Under the pieces are notes generated by a model. The model had not been told where the DNA came from. It did not search any database and saw only the letters and a list, made by a program, of their open reading frames with translations. The position numbers were made by a program, and so were the translations under genes. 18,691 bases of DNA from Syntrophomonadaceae bacterium (lineage in GTDB: Bacteria > Bacillota > Syntrophomonadia > Syntrophomonadales > Syntrophomonadaceae), in assembly GCA_012798055.1 (NCBI GenBank), contig JAAZOA010000152.1, positions 1 to 18,691 of the forward strand, in the 5' to 3' direction. This document shows, piece by piece, positions 6,404 through 14,464 of this stretch; within the stretch, counting starts at the first letter, position 1, and each line of letters opens with the position of its first letter.

Positions 6404-7585
6404 CTATATTATCCCGCTTTTGCGGAAGACATCGATCTCATCCTGGGAATAACCAGCCTGAGCCAGGATGAGATCGGTGTGCTCGCCCAGTTTGGGAAAG
6501 GTAAGCACGGCTTCACCGGGGGTACCCGACATCTTGATGGGCACTCCGGTCAAGGGAATATCTCGTCCAGTCCCTTTGAAGTTGGGGAGTTTTAAGATCA
6601 TCTCCCGGGCAATCACCTGGGGATGGTTGCACATCTCCTCCATGGTCAGAACGGGAGTGAAGCAGATGTCGTTGTGGGCGAAAAACTCTACCCATTCATC
6701 CCTGGTTTTAGTCATCATAATGGCCCTTATATCAGCCTGGATATCTTGCTGCAGGGCCGGATTCCACTGGGGTTTGATATATTCGGCCCGGTCCAGTTTC
6801 TGGCAAAATTCGGCCCAGAATTTATCTTCGACCGCTCCTAAACTGACATGTTTGCCATCCTTGCATTCGTAAACATTGTAACATGCATACCCGCCAGTCA
6901 AGACATCATTGCCCATTTCCGGCAGTCTGCCCCAACCGGCCCACTCACCAAGTGTATAGGCAAGAAGGCTGATGGAACAATCCAGCATGGCTACATCACA
7001 GAGCTGGCCTTCGCCGGTCTTCTCACGGCTGGCCAGAGCCAGGAGAATGGCGATCACCGAATAAAGGGTTCCGCCGGCTATATCAGCTATCTGTACGCCG
7101 GACATGGCCGGCCTGCCCTTGTAGACCCCGGTCATACCAGTTACCCCTGCCAGGTTAAGATAATTGAGGTCATGGCCTGCAGCGTCTTTCATGGGACCGG
7201 TCCACCCGTAACCGGTGATGGCACAGTAGATGATTCCCCGGTTGATCTTCTTGAGGGCATCATAGTCCAGGCCCATCTTCTTCATAACTCCTGGGCGGAA
7301 CTGGTCTACTACCACATCGGCCTTGGTTACCAGCTGGCGGAATATCTCTTTGCCAGCTTCCTGTTTAAGATCCAGGGTGATGCTTTTTTTGTTGCGGTTA
7401 ACGGTGGGAAAACGGGCACTCTCACCTTCGATGCAGGGAGTAAGGGTGCGCCCCAGGTCACCACCACGGGGATCTTCCACTTTGATCACTTCTGCCCCGA
7501 AATCGGCCAGGATCTGGGTGCAGAAAGGACCGGGCAGGTATCTGGACAAGTCTAAAACTTTTATTCCCTCTAATGGTAAACTCAT
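6404..7585 (-). CDS. CaiB/BaiF family III CoA-transferase, alpha-methylacyl-CoA racemase-like
   Basis: 393-residue family III CoA-transferase. Seen: the N-terminal LEGIKVLDLSRYLPGPFCTQ and LADFGAEVIKVEDP typical of the family, and residues matching the racemase branch: His138 in AGHDLNYL, Asp168 in ADIAGG and Glu253 in AVEDKFW. The spacings 30 and 85 equal those of His126, Asp156 and Glu241 in M. tuberculosis MCR, from my knowledge of that enzyme. So it may interconvert (2R)- and (2S)-methylacyl-CoA rather than transfer CoA; the family also holds true transferases and annotation by similarity alone is unsafe. GGAGG lies 7-8 nt before the ATG. It is the last gene of the leftward acyl-CoA cluster, separated from the CoA-transferase genes by 474 bp with terminator-like hairpins, so it is probably transcribed on its own. 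Confidence 0.88.
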   Translation of the reverse strand: MSLPLEGIKVLDLSRYLPGPFCTQILADFGAEVIKVEDPRGGDLGRTLTPCIEGESARFPTVNRNKKSITLDLKQEAGKEIFRQLVTKADVVVDQFRPGVMKKMGLDYDALKKINRGIIYCAITGYGWTGPMKDAAGHDLNYLNLAGVTGMTGVYKGRPAMSGVQIADIAGGTLYSVIAILLALASREKTGEGQLCDVAMLDCSISLLAYTLGEWAGWGRLPEMGNDVLTGGYACYNVYECKDGKHVSLGAVEDKFWAEFCQKLDRAEYIKPQWNPALQQDIQADIRAIMMTKTRDEWVEFFAHNDICFTPVLTMEEMCNHPQVIAREMILKLPNFKGTGRDIPLTGVPIKMSGTPGEAVLTFPKLGEHTDLILAQAGYSQDEIDVFRKSGII

Positions 7586-7633
7586 AATTTCCCTCCGTTC
7601 TAATCTGTACTACATTTACAAGTTTTCCAACGC

Positions 7634-7672
7634 AAAAAGGGCGGGTGATAGCTCCAAAATAGACTATCACCC
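7634..7672 (-). terminator. Hairpin with T-run upstream of the CaiB/BaiF gene
   Basis: Perfect 9-bp stem GGGTGATAG (7643-7651) / CTATCACCC (7664-7672), 12-nt loop. On the minus strand it is followed by GCCCTTTTTG. It lies between the CoA-transferase genes and the CaiB/BaiF start, 49 bp before the latter, so it could be an end-of-operon terminator or an attenuator. Confidence 0.55.
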
Positions 7673-8059
7673 CAATAAAAAATAAGATTAAGAGGAGGTT
7701 TAATTATATTGCACGGGCATATTATGCCCGGGCAGTATCTATAGGATGTCTATGGACTAAAACCAATGCTTTCCGGCTGGATATATTGAGCTCAGACTGC
7801 GGATACATTAGGTATAAATTGCAAATCCATCTGCGTAATAACCGATATATGTTTCCGGTTTCCAGTTCGAAAAAACCTGGAAAGTACGGCCATTGAGATA
7901 TTGAAAGTAAGCCTGGCACTGCTGGCAGAGCTCACAGTGCCAGGCGTTTTTAATAGGTGTCACAAGGGTGCATTCCATCTGAAGAAACAACGTTTGCACT
8001 CCCGATGGACTTGGACACCCGATTTACATAATTTTTAGCTCCCGGCGAAAATCTGATCG
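7673..8059. other. Long intergenic region between the CoA-transferase B and CaiB/BaiF genes
   Basis: No convincing gene. On the plus strand there is an orphan AGAGGAGGT (7691-7699) followed by a hairpin CGGGCAT-att-ATGCCCG (7714-7730) but only very short frames. On the minus strand a 63-codon frame (7999-7808) crosses the strong hairpin at 7911-7945; it lacks a ribosome binding site and a family match. Confidence 0.4.
7911..7951. terminator. Strong hairpin terminator after the CoA-transferase genes
   Basis: Perfect 11-bp stem GCCTGGCACTG (7911-7921) / CAGTGCCAGGC (7935-7945), 13-nt loop. On the plus strand it is followed by GTTTTTAAT; on the minus strand, the direction of the CoA-transferase genes ending at 8060, by TTACTTTCAATA. 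The better T-run is on the plus strand, so it may act in both directions or end an unseen rightward transcript. Confidence 0.55.
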
Positions 8060-8863
8060 CTAGGGCAGGAAGATGCCTTCCGGGTCAACAACCTTATAAA
8101 GCAGGTCGATCTCTTCTACCGTAGGTCTTTCGGTTTCGCCTTTACACCGGGAAATATCAAGGTCGAACAGGCAGTTGTCCTTAACCTGCTCGGCGGTGAA
8201 GCCAGGATGTACTGTGTCCAGGTACATAATACCGTCATCGCCGAAGCGGAAGACAGCCATATTGGTTATAACCGCAGAAGGACCACCATTGAAGAATTTG
8301 CCATATACCTCTTTCTTGTGTACGAATTCCCCTGAAGGCCATTTGCGAATTCTCCAGCCCGGGGAGGTGATATAATCGACATTATCCTTGAAGCGGCGTT
8401 TCTCCTGGACCATGATGAAAACAGTTCTCTTGGCATAAGAGTTGATGTCCGGATTGCCGCCGCTGCCAGTGAAACGCTTGCTGGGGCTGCTGTAGTCGCC
8501 TACCACAGTGGTATTGACATTGCCGTATTTGTCAATTTCAGCTCCGCCCAGGAAAGCCAGGTCAACATAGCCACAATGTAACTGACCATAGAAAGTCTCG
8601 GTCAATCCAGCGGCCACAGAAGCCTGGTATGCACAACGGGAGTCACCCACCGAAGTAGGAAGATCTATGGGCCGGCCATCGATGCTGCCGGCTTCGTAAA
8701 TGCATACTGCATTAGGAGCACTAGTCTTTTGGGCTAGAGCTATGGCCAGCATAGGCAGACCGGTGCCGGCGAAAACGATGTCGCCATCCATTACTTCCCT
8801 GGCAGCCGCTACTGCGAGCAAGTCAGCTGGTTTATATTTTTCAGCGTAGTTTTTTCCTGCCAT
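8060..8863 (-). CDS. Family I CoA-transferase, subunit B (glutaconate CoA-transferase B-like)
   Basis: 267-residue beta subunit of a family I CoA-transferase. These enzymes move CoA between acyl groups through a glutamyl-CoA thioester on this subunit. Seen: YEAGSIDGRP (56-65), where Glu57 corresponds to the catalytic Glu54 of glutaconate CoA-transferase, then LGGAEIDKYGNVNTT, a family motif, and GGGNPDI-like GSGGNPDINSYAKRT. The ATG directly follows the TAG of the subunit A gene with no gap (TAGATG), the ribosome binding site AAGGGGGA being inside the A gene, so the two are translated together in a fixed ratio. In this setting the natural role would be activation of butyrate or a related acid with acetyl-CoA; the exact acid is not shown. 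Confidence 0.92.
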   Translation of the reverse strand: MAGKNYAEKYKPADLLAVAAAREVMDGDIVFAGTGLPMLAIALAQKTSAPNAVCIYEAGSIDGRPIDLPTSVGDSRCAYQASVAAGLTETFYGQLHCGYVDLAFLGGAEIDKYGNVNTTVVGDYSSPSKRFTGSGGNPDINSYAKRTVFIMVQEKRRFKDNVDYITSPGWRIRKWPSGEFVHKKEVYGKFFNGGPSAVITNMAVFRFGDDGIMYLDTVHPGFTAEQVKDNCLFDLDISRCKGETERPTVEEIDLLYKVVDPEGIFLP

Positions 8864-9841
8864 CTATCTCGTCCCCCTTTTCACGTTGGTAGAATAGCCC
8901 AGAACCGTATTGGCTTTAAGGGCATTAAGCCGGTTAACGCCTAATTTTTCAAGGTATTCTTCATGGGAGGACACCCCGAATATCCATTCATCCGCCCATT
9001 TTTTGTATGAATCGGAGCTCTTGGAAGCGGAATAGAAATCACGGATGAAAGCGGCATCGCAGTCGTAATAGAATTGCGAACCTGTGGGATGCGCTCCGAA
9101 GGGCACTTGAACGACATAATCGATGGCATGACCCGCGGCAATATTGCTGGCCGGGTCGTCCCGGAGATAAGAATCGGGGACTATTTCTTCGGCAATTACT
9201 ATCACCTTATCGGCAGCCTTGATAACCTCCGCATCCACATAGCATTGGGAGAAAACGCGCACTGTGCCTTCGGTGCCCACTTGTGATGCATAGACAATAG
9301 CCCAATCGGGATTGACTGCAGGTATAAGCAAAAGTTCGCCCTTATCATACATGGGGTCATGGATCATTTCATATTTTTTCAGTGGTATTTTGGGATTGGA
9401 ACCATCCCTGAGCCCAGCCTTGGCAAGGTTGTCATATTTAGGATTGAGGATGTCGGTGCCCATGGAAAGAGCGGTGGGGAAGAAGGGCAGACCATAGGCG
9501 CCCGCTAACTGCCTGGCTACGCACTGAGCGTGGCTGTAATCTTCGACGATGATGGATCCATCAACCTGTCCGCGAGCAAGGCTTTCACCCAGTTTCCCAT
9601 ACAGCTCGTGGCCAATCCAACACGACTCCCAAATTTTCACGCAACCTGCGCCGATTAGGATTTCCGAGTGGGTGCCCCCGTTCACCTCGAACAGGTGCAG
9701 GTTCTTCTTGCCCTGGCGGATCATCTCATAGATCATGGCCGTGGGCCGGCGCCAGATAGTGAAACCGCTGAAAGAAAGCATATCGCCATCTTTGATTAGC
9801 CCGGCAGCCTCCTTGAGTGTGATCTGATTAATCTTACTCAT
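8864..9841 (-). CDS. Family I CoA-transferase, subunit A (glutaconate CoA-transferase A-like)
   Basis: 325-residue alpha subunit. Seen: SKINQITLKEAAGLIKDGD at the start, the GFTIWRRPTAMIYEMIRQG segment (26-44) of the GctA-type branch, an oxyanion-type Gly/Ser-rich stretch NGGTHSEILIGAGC, and MGTDILNP; the length (about 320) fits GctA rather than the shorter AtoD/ScoA type. GAGGAGGT is 6 nt before the ATG. It is the first gene of a two-gene operon with subunit B. Upstream lies a 225-bp spacer with nested inverted repeats (9922-9974), and then the terminator of the acyl-CoA dehydrogenase gene, so the pair appears to be a separate transcription unit from the beta-oxidation genes, though adjacent to them and on the same strand. 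Confidence 0.92.
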   Translation of the reverse strand: MSKINQITLKEAAGLIKDGDMLSFSGFTIWRRPTAMIYEMIRQGKKNLHLFEVNGGTHSEILIGAGCVKIWESCWIGHELYGKLGESLARGQVDGSIIVEDYSHAQCVARQLAGAYGLPFFPTALSMGTDILNPKYDNLAKAGLRDGSNPKIPLKKYEMIHDPMYDKGELLLIPAVNPDWAIVYASQVGTEGTVRVFSQCYVDAEVIKAADKVIVIAEEIVPDSYLRDDPASNIAAGHAIDYVVQVPFGAHPTGSQFYYDCDAAFIRDFYSASKSSDSYKKWADEWIFGVSSHEEYLEKLGVNRLNALKANTVLGYSTNVKRGTR

Positions 9842-9921
9842 CGATCTACCTCCTCTTTTTTTTGGTCTTTTCCTCCTGACAATCTTCGAACCCGGACAAT
9901 GTCTTCTCTTAAGCAGGTGCT

Positions 9922-9974
9922 GATCTGCAGATGACTGTGATCACCAGCTTAACCGGTGGATGGCGCTGCAGATC
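9922..9974. repeat. Nested inverted repeats in the leader of the CoA-transferase genes
   Basis: Outer arms GATCTGCAG (9922-9930) and CTGCAGATC (9966-9974), with a second hairpin CACC..GGTG (9942-9958) inside. The left arm is itself part of the palindrome ATCTGCAGAT. It lies 80-130 bp before the subunit A start; it could be a regulator site or a leader RNA structure. I found no clear sigma-A or sigma-54 promoter in this spacer. Confidence 0.4.
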
Positions 9975-10067
9975 CAAGCAACACCGTTTCTACCAACCTC
10001 CTTCTGCTGCTATCTTTGCGGTCCGAAAACCGGACTCGGAAAATGTCTAGCCTGATTTGTTAATAAT

Positions 10068-10113
10068 ATACAGCTCCTGCTATAAATCGAGATGATGCCT
10101 GCAGGAGCTGTAT
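10068..10113 (-). terminator. Terminator of the beta-oxidation operon
   Basis: Perfect 13-bp stem ATACAGCTCCTGC (10068-10080) / GCAGGAGCTGTAT (10101-10113), 20-nt loop, placed 11 bp after the acyl-CoA dehydrogenase stop codon and followed on the minus strand by TATTAACAAATC. The T-run is modest. Confidence 0.65.
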
Positions 10114-10123
10114 GTCTAATAGC

Positions 10124-11272
10124 TTACCACTTGCCGATTACTTCACGGCCGATGATCATCCGCTGGATCTGGTTGGAACCTTCGTAGATCTGGGTGATCT
10201 TGACGTCTCTCATCATCCGCTCAACCGGGAATTCGCTGCAGTAGCCGTATCCGCCCATCAGCTGCACGCAGTTGGTGCAGACCTCCATACTGGTGTCGGT
10301 GGCGAACTTCTTGGCCATGGAAGCTTCCTTGTTATGCGGCAGCTTATTGTCTTTCAGCCAGGCGGCCCGGTAGACCAGCATCTGGGCGGCATCAAGGGCA
10401 GTTGCCATATCGGCTACCATGAACTGGACGCCCTGGTTGGCTGCCAGCGGCTTACCGAACTGTTGCCTCTCCTTGATATACTGGGTGGTGTATTCCAGGG
10501 CACCCTCACCTATGCCCAGACCTTGAGCAGCGATGGTGATCCGGCCGCCGGCCAGTAGGCCCATGGCTACTTCGAAGCCCTTGCCCTGCTCACCCAGCAT
10601 GTTCTCTTTGGGGACCTTGACATTTTCAAAATATAGTTCCACAGTGGGAGAGCCGTTCATGCCCATCTTCTGGACCGGCTTGCTCATGGTGAAGCCCGGT
10701 GTGTCTTTCTCGATCTGCAGGCAGGTGATGCCCCGGCCCGGCCCCTGGGTGGGATCGTTCTTGACGAAGGTGCAATAGGTGGTGGCGATACCTCCGTTGG
10801 TGATGAAAATCTTGCTGCCGTTGATAATGAAGTGGTCGCCCTTGTCTTCTGCTTTGCACTTGATCGAAGCAGCATCAGATCCGGCATTTGGTTCGGTCAA
10901 CGCATAAGCGCCTACGATTTCACCAGTTGCCAGAGCTTTCAAATATTTTTCTTTGACCCTTTGACCACCATAGAGCCAGGTGCTCATGCATCCCAGTCCG
11001 GTATGCACGCTCATAATGACCGCGGTGGATGCGCAGCACTTGGCCAGCTCTTCCACGAACATGGCAAAATCCAGATAGGTGGCACCTGCTCCGCCCCATT
11101 CCTCGGGGATGGGGAGACCGCAAAGTCCCAGTCCAGCCATCTTTTTGAATGTTTCCATGGGAAAAGTGTGGGTTCTGTCAATCTCGGCGGCGATCGGTTC
11201 GCATTCATTCTTAGCGAACTTGCGGAACATATCTCTCATCATTAATGATTCATCTGATAATGCAAAATCCAT
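10124..11272 (-). CDS. bcd: Short-chain (butyryl-CoA type) acyl-CoA dehydrogenase
   Basis: 382-residue FAD enzyme that oxidises a short acyl-CoA to the 2-enoyl-CoA, passing electrons to an electron-transfer flavoprotein. Seen: the N-terminal helical domain, AYALTEPNAGSDAAS (about 122-136) and FITNGG of the FAD/substrate-binding region, ERQQFGKPLAANQ in the C-terminal domain, GGYGY, and the catalytic base Glu364 in QIYEGSNQIQ, at the position used in butyryl-CoA and short-chain dehydrogenases. Full length for the family. A GAGGGG-type ribosome binding site precedes the ATG. It follows the crotonase gene by 17 bp and is the last gene of the operon. In a syntroph this step is the energetically hard one, needing reverse electron transport; no etfAB or Fe-S oxidoreductase gene is in the window. 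Butyryl specificity is inferred from family and context. Confidence 0.93.
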   Translation of the reverse strand: MDFALSDESLMMRDMFRKFAKNECEPIAAEIDRTHTFPMETFKKMAGLGLCGLPIPEEWGGAGATYLDFAMFVEELAKCCASTAVIMSVHTGLGCMSTWLYGGQRVKEKYLKALATGEIVGAYALTEPNAGSDAASIKCKAEDKGDHFIINGSKIFITNGGIATTYCTFVKNDPTQGPGRGITCLQIEKDTPGFTMSKPVQKMGMNGSPTVELYFENVKVPKENMLGEQGKGFEVAMGLLAGGRITIAAQGLGIGEGALEYTTQYIKERQQFGKPLAANQGVQFMVADMATALDAAQMLVYRAAWLKDNKLPHNKEASMAKKFATDTSMEVCTNCVQLMGGYGYCSEFPVERMMRDVKITQIYEGSNQIQRMIIGREVIGKW

Positions 11273-11289
11273 TAAGTTCCACCCCTCTC

Positions 11290-12072
11290 TTATTTACCTG
11301 TGAATTGCGCCTTGCGTTTTTCCACGAAAGCCCGCATGCCTTCCTTTTGATCTGCAGTGGCAAAACACAGTCCAAAAATGTCAGCTTCAATGCTCATGGC
11401 CCGGTCGATATCGGTCTGCATCCCTTCGTTGACCGCATCCTTGCAGAGACGCACGGCAATCGCTCCCCGGGCAGAGATATCTTTGGCTATCTTTTTGACA
11501 TAATCCATTAATTCGGCTTCGGGTACTATTTTGTTTACCAGCCCGATCCGCAATGCTTCCTGGGCATCGATATTGTTTCCGGTATAGAGGATCTCTTTGG
11601 CCATGCCTAATCCCACCAGGCGGGGCAGGCGCTGGGTCCCGCCAAAACCGGGGGTGACTCCCAGTCTGACTTCCGGCTGCCCGAATTGGCTCTTCTCCGT
11701 GCAGAAGCGGAAATCACAGGCCATAGCCAGTTCGCAGCCGCCCCCCAGGGTAAAACCGTTGATGGCGGCAATTACCGGTTTGGACATGGTCTCGATCAGG
11801 CTGAAGGCCGCCTGGCCTATTTGCCCGAATTCCCTGGCCTGCATGGCATTGATGTCCAGCATGTAGGTGATATCCGCGCCGGCTACAAAAGCCTTGTCGC
11901 CGGCTCCGGTTATTATCAAAACATCTATGCTGTCATCGTCACGCACATTTTCCACCGCAGCCTTGATTTCCAGCAGGGTGTCCTTGTTCAGGGCATTCAG
12001 AGCCTTGGGGCGATTTATGGTCAAGGTAGCTATACGGTCGGCTTTTTCCAGGATTACATTAGCGAATTCCAA
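11290..12072 (-). CDS. crt: Enoyl-CoA hydratase (crotonase)
   Basis: 260-residue crotonase-fold enzyme that hydrates crotonyl-CoA (2-enoyl-CoA) to 3-hydroxyacyl-CoA. Seen: the first oxyanion segment GADITYML (about 65-72), the second IAAINGFTLGGGCELAMACD (101-120) with Glu114, and FGQPEVRLGVTPGFGGTQRL with Glu134. The two acid residues are 20 apart, as Glu144 and Glu164 in the rat enzyme, so a complete hydratase site is present rather than an isomerase or decarboxylase variant. Full length. It lies 29 bp after hbd and 17 bp before the acyl-CoA dehydrogenase gene on the same strand. Chain-length preference cannot be told, but neighbours suggest C4. Confidence 0.94.
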   Translation of the reverse strand: MEFANVILEKADRIATLTINRPKALNALNKDTLLEIKAAVENVRDDDSIDVLIITGAGDKAFVAGADITYMLDINAMQAREFGQIGQAAFSLIETMSKPVIAAINGFTLGGGCELAMACDFRFCTEKSQFGQPEVRLGVTPGFGGTQRLPRLVGLGMAKEILYTGNNIDAQEALRIGLVNKIVPEAELMDYVKKIAKDISARGAIAVRLCKDAVNEGMQTDIDRAMSIEADIFGLCFATADQKEGMRAFVEKRKAQFTGK

Positions 12073-12101
12073 CGGTCTTCCCCCTTTCCCTGGTCAATGC
12101 T

Positions 12102-12953
12102 TTATTTGTAGTCAAAGATGCCTTTGCCTACTTTGCGGCCCAGCCAGCCAGCCTGAACATACTGTTTGAGCAGGGGAGAGGGACGATACTTGGGATCACC
12201 GTATCCGGTGTACATTACGTTCAAAATAGCCAGGACCGTATCCAGACCGATTAGGTCAGCCAGAGCGCAGGGGCCCATGGGATGGTTCATGCCCAATTTC
12301 ATGATGTTGTCGATGTTCTCAGCCGGAGCTACCCCTTCATAGAGCTCCCACAGAGCTTCATTGATCATGACCTGAAGCACGCGGTTGGAGACGAAGCCGG
12401 GCACGTCTTTGCACCATACCGGTACTTTGCCCATCTTGATGGAGGCTTCTTCGATGGTCTTGTAGACTTCATCGGTGGTGGCCAATCCCCGGATGATCTC
12501 AACCAGTTTCATGACCGGCACCGGGTTCATGAAATGCATGCCGATGACCTGCTGGGGACGCTTGGTGCAGGCTGCGATTTGGGTTATGGGCAGGGATGAA
12601 GTGTTAGTAGCCAGGATGGCGTGGGCAGGAGCGATCCGGTCCAGTTCTTCGAATACTTTCTTCTTGATGTCGAAGTTTTCTACGATGGCTTCTACAACCA
12701 GGTCGCAGTCAGCTGCATCCTCCAGGCTGACCGAAGGTTTGATGCGGCCGAGTATTTCAGCTTTCTCAGCCTCGGTCCGTTTGCCTTTCTCCACATCCCG
12801 GGAGAGGTTCTTGTTGATGAGGGCAATACCCTTATTGACCAGATCCATATTGATGTCGTACTGCACCACATCGAATCCTGCCTGGGCCGATACCTGTGCG
12901 ATTCCGCCGCCCATCTGGCCGGCGCCGATCACCATTACTTTCTTGATCTCCAC
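12102..12953 (-). CDS. hbd: 3-hydroxybutyryl-CoA dehydrogenase
   Basis: 283-residue NAD(P)-dependent enzyme that oxidises 3-hydroxybutyryl-CoA to acetoacetyl-CoA in the degradative direction. Seen: Rossmann motif GAGQMGGGIAQ (10-20), ATNTSSLPI (115-123), catalytic His140 and Glu152 in GMHFMNPVPVMKLVEII, and VPGFVSNRVL before the C-terminal dimerisation domain ending WLGRKVGKGIFDY. Length is that of stand-alone bacterial Hbd (about 282), not the fused fatty-acid-oxidation complex. The start codon is GTG (12953), with GAGGAGG 9-10 nt upstream; the next in-frame ATG would cut into the first beta strand. It follows the thiolase gene by 78 bp. Confidence 0.95.
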   Translation of the reverse strand: MEIKKVMVIGAGQMGGGIAQVSAQAGFDVVQYDINMDLVNKGIALINKNLSRDVEKGKRTEAEKAEILGRIKPSVSLEDAADCDLVVEAIVENFDIKKKVFEELDRIAPAHAILATNTSSLPITQIAACTKRPQQVIGMHFMNPVPVMKLVEIIRGLATTDEVYKTIEEASIKMGKVPVWCKDVPGFVSNRVLQVMINEALWELYEGVAPAENIDNIMKLGMNHPMGPCALADLIGLDTVLAILNVMYTGYGDPKYRPSPLLKQYVQAGWLGRKVGKGIFDYK

Positions 12954-13031
12954 TATAATTCGCCTCCTCGATAATTAATTTTTATGGTTTGACAATCACG
13001 CTGATTAACCAGAACTTTCGGACTGCGCTGT

Positions 13032-14387
13032 TTATGGTTCGACTTTGATGAGCATGGCATCACCCTGGGCATGGCCGGAGCAGATTCCGCATACTCCGTA
13101 TCCGCCGCCTCTTCTTTTCAATTCATAAGCGGTGGTCATAGCGATACGAGCTCCCGTAGCTCCGATGGGATGTCCATAAGCGATAGCTGAGCCATTGACA
13201 TTGACTTTTTCAAACATCTCTTCTTTAGTCATGCCCAATATGGTCCGGGCGCTTACCAGAGCCACCGCGGCAAAGGCTTCGTTGATTTCGATAATCTTAA
13301 CATCTTTGTAAGTCATGCCGTTCTGCTCCAGAACTTTCTTGATGGAGAGCCCGGGGACTGTAGCTATATCCTTGGTCCGCTGGGAAACCTCAGCATAGTC
13401 CACAACAGTAAACAGGGGTTTCAGTCCCAATTCATTAGCCTTGTCACGGCTCATGAACATGCATACATCACCACCATCGTTAACCCCAGGGGCATTTCCG
13501 GCCGTGACTGATCCGGGCTGGCCGGTTACGGTGCTCTTATGATTGAATACCGGCGGCAGTTTGGCAAGACCTTCCATTGTAGTCTGGGGTCTGGGGCCTT
13601 CATCCGCACGCAGAACATCTTTGCCTTTATTAATTTCGACCGGGAAAATTTCCTCGTCAAATTTTCCCTCAGCCATTGCTTTGGCGGCCCGCATCTGGGA
13701 TTGATATGCCCATTCGTCATTGTCTTCCCGTGTGAAGCCGAACTCATCGGAAGTTTCCGAACCGTGAATAGCCATGTGCCGGTTGTAGAAGGCATCCCAC
13801 AGACCGTCATAGACCATCAGGTCAACCAGTTTACCGTTGGGCAGGCCCATGCGCTCACCAAATCTGTGATCAGGCAGGGAGTAAGGGCAGTTGCTCATGC
13901 TTTCCTGGCCGCCTGCGATTACTATTTCGGCTCTGCCGAGCTGGATAGCCTGCACCGCCAGGTCCAGGGTTTTGATTCCGGAAGAACATACCTTGTTGAT
14001 GGTGATGGAAGGCACCGATTCCGGTAGCCCAGCCAATATCGTCGCCTGCCTGCCTGGAATCTGGCCGCATCCGGCCGGTACTACCTGACCCATATAGACA
14101 TAATCGACATCTTCGGGTTTGACTTTGTCAGCTACCCGGCGCAGACATTCCTTGATAGCAAGAGCACCAAGTTGGGGTGCATCGTATTCTTTCAGCTTAC
14201 CACCCATCACGCCATAAGGAGTGCGGCAGGCGGCTACGCATACTACTTCGCGGAAGTTCTTATATACGTTCTTAATTATTCTGCCCATACCCTGATAATC
14301 AGGTTTTCTCTCACCGAATCCGGTTACCGCAATCTTCTTGGGGTAATCCGCGCGTTTCATATCCAGCTTCTGTACAAAATCTGACAT
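13032..14387 (-). CDS. thl: Acetyl-CoA acetyltransferase (thiolase) with an N-terminal extension
   Basis: 451-residue thiolase that cleaves acetoacetyl-CoA with CoA to two acetyl-CoA. Seen: the acyl-accepting Cys134 in INKVCSSGIKTL, GGQESMSNCPYS, the NEAFAAVAL motif, His406 in GHPIGATGAR, and the second Cys436 in ICSGHAQGDA. The His-Cys distance of 30 equals that in the Zoogloea enzyme (His348, Cys378), but the first Cys is 45 residues further in, because of an extra basic N-terminal segment (about 1-46) ahead of the usual EVVCVAACRTPYG start. The frame is open from 14405, but GAGGAGG (14399-14405) overlaps that codon, so ATG 14387, 9 nt away, is chosen. First gene of the beta-oxidation operon; a terminator and a Com-like gene lie upstream. 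Confidence 0.93.
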   Translation of the reverse strand: MSDFVQKLDMKRADYPKKIAVTGFGERKPDYQGMGRIIKNVYKNFREVVCVAACRTPYGVMGGKLKEYDAPQLGALAIKECLRRVADKVKPEDVDYVYMGQVVPAGCGQIPGRQATILAGLPESVPSITINKVCSSGIKTLDLAVQAIQLGRAEIVIAGGQESMSNCPYSLPDHRFGERMGLPNGKLVDLMVYDGLWDAFYNRHMAIHGSETSDEFGFTREDNDEWAYQSQMRAAKAMAEGKFDEEIFPVEINKGKDVLRADEGPRPQTTMEGLAKLPPVFNHKSTVTGQPGSVTAGNAPGVNDGGDVCMFMSRDKANELGLKPLFTVVDYAEVSQRTKDIATVPGLSIKKVLEQNGMTYKDVKIIEINEAFAAVALVSARTILGMTKEEMFEKVNVNGSAIAYGHPIGATGARIAMTTAYELKRRGGGYGVCGICSGHAQGDAMLIKVEP

Positions 14388-14464
14388 TTTACCGAGCCTC
14401 CTCATTTTTAATAAGATGTTGCGTCTCTATCTAAGGACGAGTTCTCTACTGCACGAACCCGACC

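Noticed and set aside
6848..7555. 235-codon open frame on the plus strand inside the CaiB/BaiF gene
   Set aside because: It lies wholly antisense to a clear family III CoA-transferase gene, has no family features and no ribosome binding site; long antisense frames are common in such coding sequence.
7691..7730. Ribosome-binding-site-like AGAGGAGGT followed by a hairpin on the plus strand
   Set aside because: Only a few codons are open after it from any start codon; not enough to call a leader peptide or small gene.
10015..10035. GG-N10-GC spacing on the minus strand upstream of the CoA-transferase genes, considered as a sigma-54 promoter
   Set aside because: Only the invariant dinucleotides match; the other consensus bases are absent.
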